Assembly: GCA_028818995.1 (NCBI GenBank)
Contig: JAPPMR010000138.1
Coordinates: 1 to 6,134 of the forward strand
Reading direction: 5' to 3'
Source of the DNA: Candidatus Poribacteria bacterium
Lineage (GTDB): Bacteria; Poribacteria; WGA-4E; WGA-3G
DNA: 6,134 nt
Shown here piece after piece: positions 1-5,836 of the stretch. Position numbers and translations under genes: made by a program. Under the pieces are notes generated by a model, which saw nothing but the letters and a program-made list of their open reading frames with translations, did not search any database and was not told where the DNA came from. Within the stretch, counting starts at the first letter, position 1; each line of letters begins with the position of its first letter.

Positions 1-122
1 AAAATTAACGTCATAGCAAAAAAACATCAAAAATATTGAAAACTGAATAACCCTGATCTGTGTGCCAGTGCCGTCGTTGAATTGTACGCGCCGCAGGTCG
101 GTTTTTTATGCCCACCCCTCTA
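1..122. other. Left-edge region without a supported gene
   Basis: This stretch lies downstream of the FGE-like gene. I see no hairpin with a U-run and no start codon with a convincing ribosome-binding site. It is AT-rich at 1-50 and more GC-rich at 60-120. A gene may begin beyond the left edge. Confidence 0.5.
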
Positions 123-986
123 TTACTTAGGCGGGACATCCTTCACACACCGGAACCCGCGGAAGACGCTGGTATAGTGCTGTACTCCCCAGTCACGGTA
201 GTCGACCCGGAGGAATACCCCGTTATCGCTCCAGCAGCCGCCCCTTAAAACACGATTTTTCTTCCTGATAACTTTGAAACTCTTGATAACCTCTTCGCGC
301 GTGCCACCTGAAAATGGATTTTCACGGACAGATTGTGCGTAGAAGTTGGGATCATATTCATCAAGACACCATTCGGAGACGTTCCCAGCCATATCGTATA
401 GACCGTACTCGTTGGGAGGATATTGCCCAACAGCAATTGGCTCGTTGATATGCCGGAAATAGTTTGCGCGGGTAGCATCAATCGTATCGCCCCATGGATA
501 TGCTTTCCCGACGAGTCCGCCACGCGCCGCTTTTTCCCACTCTGCTTCTGTCGGTAGCCGCTTGCCTGTCCATTCTGCATAGGCCATCGCCGCGTACCAA
601 CTGACATAAATGACCGGATGGTCAGCTTTGCCTTCAGGGTAGGTATTCCCATCCCAGAGTCGGAGGTAATAACTATCGTGATATTCCGCCGCAATGTTAT
701 CTTTCTGCCACTGCGGATTTGCATCGATGAAAACCTTGTATTGCGCGTTTGTCACCTCATAGATGTCCATATAGAACGCATCTACATATACAGTATGCGC
801 TGGACGTTCATTGGCAGCCCCTTGGTTACGACCCATTTCAAATTCACCTGCAGGTATTAGCACCATACCGTCAGGGGTATCATTGACAGGAAGAAGGCTA
901 TCCCTGGCAGAGGGAATATGTCGCGGTGTGCCGCAACCCAGCAACATAGTAAGGATTAGGAGACACACAATTCTTTTTTGGATCAT
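123..986 (-). CDS. FGE-sulfatase-domain (SUMF1-like) lipoprotein without the FGE cysteine pair
   Basis: The protein has the formylglycine-generating-enzyme fold but probably not that activity. I chose the ATG at 984-986 (287 residues) because AAAGGAG lies 8 bases upstream and the chain then opens as a clean lipoprotein signal, MIQKR plus a hydrophobic core and lipobox LLGC (Cys18). The ATG at 1008-1010 would add eight polar residues and lacks such a site. After a short linker the domain runs from about residue 40 to the end: GMVLIPAGEFEMG, ERPAHTVYVDAFYMDIYEVTN, HPVIYVSWYAAMAYAEW, RLPTEAEWEKAARGG (143-157), YGLYDMAGNVSEW (194-206), RVLRGGCW (245-252) and FRGFRC near the end. True FGEs carry a catalytic pair in a GGS-x2-CHxSYC context; here the stretch reads RGGCWSDNGVFLRVDYR, so the pair is missing. 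A binding or structural role in the envelope, or another oxidative activity, is possible. It starts 39 bases after the EamA stop. Confidence 0.92.
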   Translation of the reverse strand: MIQKRIVCLLILTMLLGCGTPRHIPSARDSLLPVNDTPDGMVLIPAGEFEMGRNQGAANERPAHTVYVDAFYMDIYEVTNAQYKVFIDANPQWQKDNIAAEYHDSYYLRLWDGNTYPEGKADHPVIYVSWYAAMAYAEWTGKRLPTEAEWEKAARGGLVGKAYPWGDTIDATRANYFRHINEPIAVGQYPPNEYGLYDMAGNVSEWCLDEYDPNFYAQSVRENPFSGGTREEVIKSFKVIRKKNRVLRGGCWSDNGVFLRVDYRDWGVQHYTSVFRGFRCVKDVPPK

Positions 987-994
987 TATATTAA

Positions 995-1001
995 CTCCTT
1001 T
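995..1001 (-). promoter_or_regulatory. Strong Shine-Dalgarno AAAGGAG that sets the FGE-like protein start
   Basis: AAAGGAG on the minus strand ends 8 bases before the ATG at 984-986. It lies inside the longer alternative reading from 1010, which argues for the downstream ATG and a correctly placed lipoprotein signal. Confidence 0.75.
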
Positions 1002-1025
1002 CGTGTCCATTGGTTCGTGGATGCA

Positions 1026-1924
1026 TTAACGCTGCCTATTCACAAGATAAATCCCTGCTGCCACTAACCCAGTCCCGCCCAATACATCAATCGTCAATTC
1101 ATCACCTAAAAATAAGTTGCTAAACAGGACACCTGATACTGGCATTAGAAAAGAGAAGACAACTAATTTACTTGCTTTGTATTTCCTTAACACTGATGTT
1201 AGGACTAAAAAGCAGAAGCCCGTAATAATCCATCCTTGATAAAATAATCCTGCACAACTTTCCAGTGTCCATTTGATCGGTTGCCCACGTTCAAAGAGGT
1301 AGGAAAGACATAGAAAACAAGGAATACTTAAACCTAATAGCCAGACAAGAAGCCTGTGGGAGTAAATATCCTGGACGAACACTTTCGTGAGTGTAATACG
1401 GAGACCTAAGAAACACGCTGCAAGGAGGACAATCAGATCACCGATGAGGTACGTCGTAGTGATGCCGCTTTGCAGATTCGGTGCAAGCGTTACAAAGACA
1501 CCGATGAAGGCGATTAGAATCCCCAATACCTTTTTAGGCGAGAGCCGATCATTTGGTAGCCAGAAATGCCCGAACAGCACTGTAAACAGCGGATAAAGCG
1601 TAAAAAAAAGGTGGATCGGGAAGCTGTTGTAAGGTGGGTGCCGACATTTAACGTGATTGTATGTCCTATGTAAAGCATCGCAATTATAAGCAACCGAGGC
1701 AGCTCCTCAAAACGCAGCCGCATCGATATCCCATAATAGAACCCTATTCCGCCAACAACGATAAGTCCTAATATACAGCGGAAAAGTGCCATTTTCAGTG
1801 GTGGAAAGCCCTGCAAACCGAGTTTAACAGAAAATGCCCCTCCACCGATAAGGGAAACGACGAATAGGACGAGCACTATAATCTTGCCAAGAGGGTCTTC
1901 GTTTCTAAATTCTTTTTCCAGCAT
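1026..1924 (-). CDS. EamA/DMT-family transporter, interrupted by a one-base frameshift
   Basis: This is an inner-membrane drug/metabolite transporter of the EamA type, read in two frames. The first segment (1514-1924) encodes about 107 sensible residues with helices near 14-34, 40-62 and 75-95, ending GTHLTTASRST. It then runs into a non-membrane, Cys-rich tail until its stop. The second segment (to 1026) supplies TLYPLFTVLFGHFWLP and the remaining helices, including ILIAFIGVFVTLAP, LIVLLAACFLGL, LLVWLLGLSIPCFL, IITGFCFLVLTSVL, VVFSFLMPVSGVLF and GLVAAGIYLVN. The switch falls at eight A (1602-1609). One extra base there gives a continuous 299-residue protein with ten helices and two EamA repeats, the usual family size. 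The run could be an assembly error, a real mutation, or a slippage site. Substrate is unknown. The ATG at 1922-1924 has only a weak GGACT site. An alternative GTG at 1578-1580 would begin only the C-terminal part. Confidence 0.85.
1602..1609 (-). other. A8/T8 homopolymer at the EamA frameshift
   Basis: Eight consecutive A on the plus strand (T8 in the coding strand) mark the exact place where the two EamA frames meet. Nine T would read S-T-F-F-F-T-L-Y-P-L-F with the spacing between Ser-Thr and Pro that I recall for EamA proteins. Removing two T would also restore the frame but make this segment one residue shorter. Confidence 0.8.
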
Positions 1925-1956
1925 TTTAGTCCAAAACGACCTATTCCTTCGTAGTA

Positions 1957-3111
1957 CTATTCAAAAAACTGAAGTTCTCCATCCTTGACAACCATTATAA
2001 TCTGGTCATACAGTGCGTCTCCGTCAGGATTGAAAGAGAATTTGCCTAACCTGCCCAAAATTGTGGGAAAATCTGTCGTTTGTGCAAGTGCGTCCCGAAT
2101 GGCGGTCGGATCCGTTGATTGTGCCACCTTAATTGCATTGGCAAGCACATTAAGGGTTGCATACGACTGTGCCGCCCACGGTTCAGGTTGAATGCCGTAT
2201 TTTGCCTGATAATTCCGAACGAAGGCTTGGTTTCCGGGAGCATCAGATATATTAGACCATCCGATAAAACCTATTGTCCCTTCGGCGGCATCGCCAGCCT
2301 GTTGGACTTCATTCATGGTTAAATCGGGAGCGATAATGTCAATACTGTCGGGAACACCTGCCTCGGATGTTTGCGCGACAATCTGTGCTATTTCTTGTGA
2401 AAGTGCGGAAATAAAGAGTGCATCAGGTTTTATTGCTATTATATTGGATAGTTGCTGAGAAAAATCTGTATCGCCGGTTTGGAAGGTTTCCATGGTTAGA
2501 ATCTCGACGCCGTTTGCCTCAAGTGCTGTCTTTAGCACTTCATTACTATTTTTGGAGTAGACATCGATCTCATCATATATCGTTGCCACTTTTTTATAGC
2601 CAAGTTTCTCCTGAGTCGCCATCAAACCACTGGGAATGCTTATATTTGTGGCGAGGCTGGTGCGGAAGATAAAATCCCCGATCCCACTCAAACCTGCAGC
2701 GGAGGAGACCGAACTGAAAGCTATAACGCTGCCTTCCTGTGCAATCGGAGCAGCCGCTTTAAGGTGCGTTGATATAGCAAGTCCGACTATAGCAGATACG
2801 TCTTGATCCACCAAGTGCTGTACAGCTGCCTTCGCCCCCTCTGGCGTGCTCTGATCGTCCACAGTGATAAACCTGAGCTTTACATCACCTTGGTTGTTAA
2901 TTTCTTCTCGTGCCAATTCAAAACCGCGTTGCATAGAGAACCCATAGGCCTCGGCATGTTTCCCTGTCAGTGCCACAACAACACCGATGGGAACATCTCC
3001 ATTCATGATCTGATTTCCTTTGTTATCAGACGTTTTACAATTGAAAAGTCCGACAGTCAAGGCAACAATTGCTAACACATATACGAATGTGATGATTCTT
3101 TTTCGTCTCAT
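1957..3111 (-). CDS. LivK-type ABC transporter substrate-binding lipoprotein (Peripla_BP_6 fold)
   Basis: This 384-residue exported protein resembles the type I periplasmic binding proteins of branched-chain amino acid, amide and urea ABC transporters. It opens with MRRKR, a hydrophobic stretch (about 6-23) and a cysteine at 25 in GLFNC. That is a lipobox-like site, although Asn before Cys is unusual. The mature part begins with strand VPIGVVVALTGKHAEAYG, then RGFELAREEINNQG, the typical first lobe. It continues through DDQSTPEGAKAAVQHLV, IVGLAISTHLKAAAPIA and IFRTSLATN. The second lobe includes GYKKVATIYDE, FQTGDTDFSQQL, PDALFISA and GTIGFIGW, then WAAQSYATLNVLANAI and GRLGKFSFNPDGD near the C-terminus. 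The ligand cannot be read from the sequence. No permease or ATPase genes are in the window, so it is either an orphan component or works with a transporter encoded elsewhere. The EamA gene starts 32 bases after its stop. Confidence 0.9.
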   Translation of the reverse strand: MRRKRIITFVYVLAIVALTVGLFNCKTSDNKGNQIMNGDVPIGVVVALTGKHAEAYGFSMQRGFELAREEINNQGDVKLRFITVDDQSTPEGAKAAVQHLVDQDVSAIVGLAISTHLKAAAPIAQEGSVIAFSSVSSAAGLSGIGDFIFRTSLATNISIPSGLMATQEKLGYKKVATIYDEIDVYSKNSNEVLKTALEANGVEILTMETFQTGDTDFSQQLSNIIAIKPDALFISALSQEIAQIVAQTSEAGVPDSIDIIAPDLTMNEVQQAGDAAEGTIGFIGWSNISDAPGNQAFVRNYQAKYGIQPEPWAAQSYATLNVLANAIKVAQSTDPTAIRDALAQTTDFPTILGRLGKFSFNPDGDALYDQIIMVVKDGELQFFE

Positions 3112-3275
3112 GTTAATCTCTTTTATTTTTTTATATAAAAATTTGGAGTTTTCGGTAAAACGATATTGTCAATGGAATATGGATGCACAAACTGACAGTT
3201 TGTGCAACAAGGAGGGTTAGGAAACATCTACCGTTCGGAAATAAGACAAACCCGTTAATTTGTATTACAAAGACA
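3112..3275. other. Intergenic region between ribH and the binding-protein gene
   Basis: This 164-base gap has no supported gene. It holds a small dyad TTTGTA-A-TACAAA (3259-3271) just after the ribH stop, a strong inverted repeat (3184-3206), and a very AT-rich leader (about 3121-3145) before the next start codon. On the minus strand TTGACA occurs at 3167-3172, but no acceptable -10 lies 16-18 bases away, so no promoter is called. The sequence AAAGAGAT close to the next ATG is its likely ribosome-binding site. Confidence 0.6.
3184..3206. repeat. Near-perfect inverted repeat between ribH and the binding-protein gene
   Basis: Arms TGCACAAACTG and CAGTTTGTGCA flank a single central A, so 11 bp pair perfectly as a dyad. 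As RNA this would give an 8-9 bp stem with a 5-base loop. No U-run follows in the direction of transcription, so it is not a classic intrinsic terminator. A REP-like dispersed element or a 3'-end stabiliser is possible. Confidence 0.6.
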
Positions 3276-3755
3276 TCAAGAACCGAGCGTTTGCAGTTGT
3301 TTGTGAAGGTTCGCCATTTCAATTGCAGTTACAGCAGCTTCTGCCCCTTTGTTTCCGGCTTTCGTTCCTGCACGTTCAATTGCTTGTTCAATCGTATCTG
3401 TGGTAATAATTCCATAGATAATCGGGATGCCAGTATTGAGCGAAACTTGCGCGATCCCTTTGGCACTTTCACCCGCAACATAATCAAAATGTGGCGTTGC
3501 ACCGCGAATAACAGCACCGATGCAGATAAGCGCATCGTATCGCTCACTTTCGGCAAGTTGTTTGGCGATACTTGGCGTTTCAAAAGCACCAGGAATCCAG
3601 ACAACATCCACTTCGTCTAAGTTGCCGCCGTGGCGTTTGATTGCATCAAGTGCGCCATCTAAAAGTTTTGTCGTGATGAAACTGTTAAACCGACTTACGA
3701 TGATTCCGAATTTGAGTCCACTGCTATTTAGGTCACCTTCATATATGTTTGGCAT
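3276..3755 (-). CDS. ribH: 6,7-dimethyl-8-ribityllumazine synthase (RibH)
   Basis: Lumazine synthase condenses the RibD-derived ribitylaminopyrimidinedione with DHBP from RibBA to give the substrate of RibE. The 159-residue protein has the normal length and conserved sites: [11 protein letters not shown] (18-28) with the ring-stacking Phe23, IPGAFETP (54-61), [17 protein letters not shown] (77-93) with catalytic His89, and [17 protein letters not shown] (121-137) with Arg128, which corresponds to the phosphate-contacting arginine of the Bacillus enzyme. Members usually assemble as pentamers or 60-mer icosahedra; the sequence alone does not decide which. The ATG is preceded by GTAGGA at 9 bases. 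Unlike the upstream genes it is separated from ribBA by 195 bases of palindromic sequence, so it may have its own promoter. It is the last riboflavin gene of the cluster. Confidence 0.97.
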   Translation of the reverse strand: MPNIYEGDLNSSGLKFGIIVSRFNSFITTKLLDGALDAIKRHGGNLDEVDVVWIPGAFETPSIAKQLAESERYDALICIGAVIRGATPHFDYVAGESAKGIAQVSLNTGIPIIYGIITTDTIEQAIERAGTKAGNKGAEAAVTAIEMANLHKQLQTLGS

Positions 3756-3782
3756 ATTTATTATTCCTACAAGGAGATTCGC

Positions 3783-3813
3783 TTTATAATTTAACCTAAG
3801 TAGCTACTTACAA
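3783..3813 (-). promoter_or_regulatory. Weak candidate sigma-70-like promoter for ribH
   Basis: Reading on the minus strand, TTGTAA (3808-3813, 4 of 6 to TTGACA) and TATAAA (3783-3788, 5 of 6 to TATAAT) are separated by 19 bases, longer than the ideal 17. The -10 would lie about 27 bases before the ribH ATG. It is plausible because ribH is set apart from ribBA, but AT-rich gaps give such matches by chance. Confidence 0.22.
3797..3810. promoter_or_regulatory. 14-bp palindrome upstream of ribH, possible operator
   Basis: TAAGTAGCTACTTA is a perfect palindrome. A near-copy of most of it (AAGCAGCTACT, 3824-3834, against AAGTAGCTACT, 3798-3808) lies 26 bases away in the same orientation. It overlaps the spacer and the edge of the -35 of a weak candidate ribH promoter, the position expected for a repressor operator. 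No regulator is identified and the functional reading is inference. Confidence 0.35.
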
Positions 3814-3834
3814 GATTTGGAGCAAGCAGCTACT

Positions 3835-3852
3835 GTTTTTTCCGGAAAAAAC
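3835..3852. repeat. Perfect 18-bp palindrome GTTTTTTCCGGAAAAAAC
   Basis: The 18 bases are exactly self-complementary. Past one T-G mismatch at 3834/3853, two further pairs extend the dyad to 3832-3855. The perfect T6/A6 arms around CCGG could be a protein-binding dyad, a cruciform or hairpin with U-tract character in either direction, or the core of a small repeat element. It lies about 80 bases upstream of the ribH start codon. Confidence 0.6.
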
Positions 3853-3892
3853 GGTGATTTCTCGCTGTTTCTGACGGTTTCTGTTATAAATC

Positions 3893-3907
3893 GGGGTTGA
3901 AAACCCC
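3893..3907 (-). repeat. Short GC hairpin downstream of ribBA
   Basis: On the minus strand GGGGTT-TTC-AACCCC forms a perfect 6-bp stem with a 3-base loop, 43 bases after the ribBA stop. It is followed by GATTTATAA rather than a U-run, so it is a poor intrinsic terminator. It could stabilise the 3' end of the ribBA message or belong to a dispersed palindromic repeat. Structure is seen; function is inferred. Confidence 0.5.
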
Positions 3908-3950
3908 TCCTACAAGAGCGTCCACAAATAGGTGGCAACTTTGAGTTAAT

Positions 3951-5168
3951 TTAGAGGAGATGTCCCAGTTTTGTACGCTTTGTTTGTAGATAACGTTGGT
4001 TAAAAGGATTCGGTGTCGTCTGCAAGGGAACTTGTTCAACGATTTCCAACCCATAACCTGATAACCCTTTGACTTTGTGTGGGTTGTTGGTCATAAGCCG
4101 CATTTTTTTTACGCCCAAATCAACGAGAATCTGTGCACCTATACCGTAATCGCGTAAATCTGGTGGAAATCCGAGACGTTCGTTCGCTTCAACAGTGTCC
4201 AAACCTTCATTGTCTTGGAGATGGTAAGCGCGAATCTTGTTTTTCAGTCCCATACCTCTACCTTCCTGACGCATATACAGCAGCACACCCCTTCCTTCTT
4301 TCTCAATGTTTTGGAGTGCGATTTGGAGTTGTTCGCCGCAATCACAACGGAGTGAACCGAAGACATCACCTGTGAGGCATTGCGAATGTACCCTCACCAA
4401 TATAGGACCGCCATCGGCAATTTCACCTTTGGTCAACGCAACGTGTGTATCACTTGGCTCACCCGGCGTTGGTCCTCCGTCAACATTGCTCTCATAAGCG
4501 TGTAGTTTGAATTCTCCGTGGGCAGTCGGGATTTCTGCTGTTGAAACTTGTTTAATCAGGGTTTCGGTGCGGCGGCGATATGCGATAAGGTCAGAGATAG
4601 TGATAATTTTGAGGTCGTGGTGCTGTGCGAATTCAAGTAGTTCAGGGACACGCGCCATCGTGCCATCATCGTTGAGGACTTCACACAAAACGCCTGCTGG
4701 GTATAATCCAGCGAGTCGTGCTAAATCAACCGTTGCTTCTGTATGACCTGCGCGTCGTAGCACACCACCCGGTTTTGCTTCCAATGGGAAGATATGCCCC
4801 GGTCTCACAAAATCCGAAGGAACGGCATTTTTATCAACAAATTTCCGAATGGTATAGGATCTTTCTTGGGCAGAAATTCCTGTGGTGACTTCTTTTGCGT
4901 CAATGGTTACAGTAAACGCAGTTTGCATCTGTGCGGTGTTGTCTGTGACCATTGGGTTTAGTTGAAGTTCAGCGAGACGTTCTGAACAGGTAGGAAGGCA
5001 TATTAACCCACGCCCGTATTTTGCCATAAAGTTGATGGCTTCTGGTGTCACCTTTTCCGCCGCCATAATGAGGTCACCTTCATTTTCGCGGTCAGGTTCG
5101 TCAACAACAAGAATCATCTCACCAGCTTTAATAGCGGATAATGCCTCAGGGATGGTACTAAATTCCAT
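3951..5168 (-). CDS. ribBA: Bifunctional 3,4-dihydroxy-2-butanone 4-phosphate synthase / GTP cyclohydrolase II (RibBA)
   Basis: This fusion supplies both precursors of riboflavin. The N-terminal DHBP synthase (about 1-200) makes the four-carbon unit from ribulose 5-phosphate. The C-terminal GTP cyclohydrolase II (about 207-405) opens GTP. DHBP synthase motifs are DRENEGDL (26-33), RPGHIFPL (122-129), [11 protein letters not shown] (139-149) and [12 protein letters not shown] (162-173). The cyclohydrolase half has the zinc ligands Cys264, Cys275 and Cys277 in [20 protein letters not shown], then RQEGRGMGL (300-308), [11 protein letters not shown] (324-334) and [10 protein letters not shown] (360-369). 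Tyr315 and Arg339 align with E. coli RibA Tyr105 and Arg128. Both halves look intact, and 405 residues is a normal length. It begins 23 bases after the ribE stop, with weak purine-rich sites (GAAGG, GAGAAAG) before the ATG. After the stop comes a 195-base gap before ribH. Confidence 0.97.
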   Translation of the reverse strand: MEFSTIPEALSAIKAGEMILVVDEPDRENEGDLIMAAEKVTPEAINFMAKYGRGLICLPTCSERLAELQLNPMVTDNTAQMQTAFTVTIDAKEVTTGISAQERSYTIRKFVDKNAVPSDFVRPGHIFPLEAKPGGVLRRAGHTEATVDLARLAGLYPAGVLCEVLNDDGTMARVPELLEFAQHHDLKIITISDLIAYRRRTETLIKQVSTAEIPTAHGEFKLHAYESNVDGGPTPGEPSDTHVALTKGEIADGGPILVRVHSQCLTGDVFGSLRCDCGEQLQIALQNIEKEGRGVLLYMRQEGRGMGLKNKIRAYHLQDNEGLDTVEANERLGFPPDLRDYGIGAQILVDLGVKKMRLMTNNPHKVKGLSGYGLEIVEQVPLQTTPNPFNQRYLQTKRTKLGHLL

Positions 5169-5191
5169 TTTACTTTCTCGCCTTCGGTTTT

Positions 5192-5836
5192 TTAACCATA
5201 CCCATGTTTTTGTAAGAATTCTAAGTCTATTGTCTGCGATGGCGGTATCTGGTTTTGCATGAGCGTTTCAATGTAACGTGCCATCACATCAACTTCAATG
5301 TTCACGCTATCACCGTTTCGTTTGTCTCCAAGGGTCGTGACCTGTAATGTATGAGGAATGAGTGCTACCTCAAATTTATTATCAGATACGTCCGCAATAG
5401 TTAAACTCACACCATCAACAGCGATAGAACCTTTATAGGCGATATAGGGTTTTATTTTTGGACTTACTGTTACCTGCATAATTGAAGAAGTGCCTTCGTT
5501 TTTCCAGCCGCTGATGGTAGCAATTTCATCAACATGACCTAATACCAGATGCCCACCAATACGATCACCCAATCGGAGCGAACGTTCCAGATTGACACGT
5601 GTGCCGACCTTGCATGAACGTAAGGTAGTTCTGCGGCGGGTCTCCTCACTTATATCAACGACGAATACCCTCTGTTCAAGATCGCGTACTGTTAGGCACG
5701 GGCCATCAACCGCGATACTATCCCCTATTTTGGCATCTTCCAGCACCGTTTCTGCCGTAATTTTGACAGTTACACCGCTGGATTGTGGATATACTTCGGT
5801 AATTGTGCCAATTTCTTCAACGATACCGGTAAACAT
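5192..5836 (-). CDS. ribE: Riboflavin synthase, alpha chain (RibE)
   Basis: Riboflavin synthase catalyses the last step of the pathway, dismutation of two 6,7-dimethyl-8-ribityllumazine molecules to riboflavin and the pyrimidinedione that RibH re-uses. The 214-residue length is normal for the family. It has the diagnostic N-terminus [10 protein letters not shown] and two tandem lumazine-binding barrels, about residues 1-97 and 98-195. Barrel 1 carries [13 protein letters not shown] (38-50), [10 protein letters not shown] (63-72) and [16 protein letters not shown] (81-96). Barrel 2 starts at LGHVD (99-103) and carries [15 protein letters not shown] (136-150) and [10 protein letters not shown] (161-170). 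The C-terminal tail from about 190 should form the trimer helix. The start overlaps the ribD stop and has no well-placed Shine-Dalgarno: the nearest GAGGGG lies about 14 bases upstream. Initiation is therefore probably coupled to ribD translation. The same protein is called RibC in E. coli nomenclature. Confidence 0.97.
   Translation of the reverse strand: MFTGIVEEIGTITEVYPQSSGVTVKITAETVLEDAKIGDSIAVDGPCLTVRDLEQRVFVVDISEETRRRTTLRSCKVGTRVNLERSLRLGDRIGGHLVLGHVDEIATISGWKNEGTSSIMQVTVSPKIKPYIAYKGSIAVDGVSLTIADVSDNKFEVALIPHTLQVTTLGDKRNGDSVNIEVDVMARYIETLMQNQIPPSQTIDLEFLQKHGYG

Larger units (their letters stand above)
3756..3950. other. ribBA-ribH intergenic region rich in inverted repeats
   Basis: This 195-base gap holds no convincing reading frame. 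It contains four structured elements: a 15-base hairpin (3893-3907), a perfect 18-base palindrome (3835-3852), a perfect 14-base palindrome (3797-3810), and an 11-base direct repeat (3798-3808 and 3824-3834, one mismatch). Riboflavin operon genes are usually tightly packed, as ribD-ribE-ribBA are here, so the gap suggests either an inserted repeat element or separate control of ribH. No FMN riboswitch consensus was recognised. Confidence 0.75.

Noticed and set aside
55..120. Partial resemblance to an FMN riboswitch on the minus strand (CCGACC followed by GCGG)
   Set aside because: Only a short stretch matches; the paired GGG/CCC of the first stem and the later conserved blocks are not found, and no rib gene follows in the window.
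245..724. 159-codon open frame on the minus strand overlapping the FGE-like gene
   Set aside because: It lies in another frame of a gene with clear domain motifs, and its translation is Arg/Ser-rich without family features.
3167..3172. TTGACA on the minus strand upstream of the binding-protein gene
   Set aside because: It is a perfect -35 hexamer, but no -10 match lies at 16-18 bases; the TATAAA-like stretch is about 29 bases away.
3329..3607. Minus-strand open frame inside ribH
   Set aside because: It is a shifted-frame shadow of a fully conserved lumazine synthase.
3183..3620. 145-codon plus-strand open frame antisense to ribH
   Set aside because: It mirrors ribH and the repeat region; composition is Cys/Arg/Asn-rich with no recognisable domain or ribosome-binding site.
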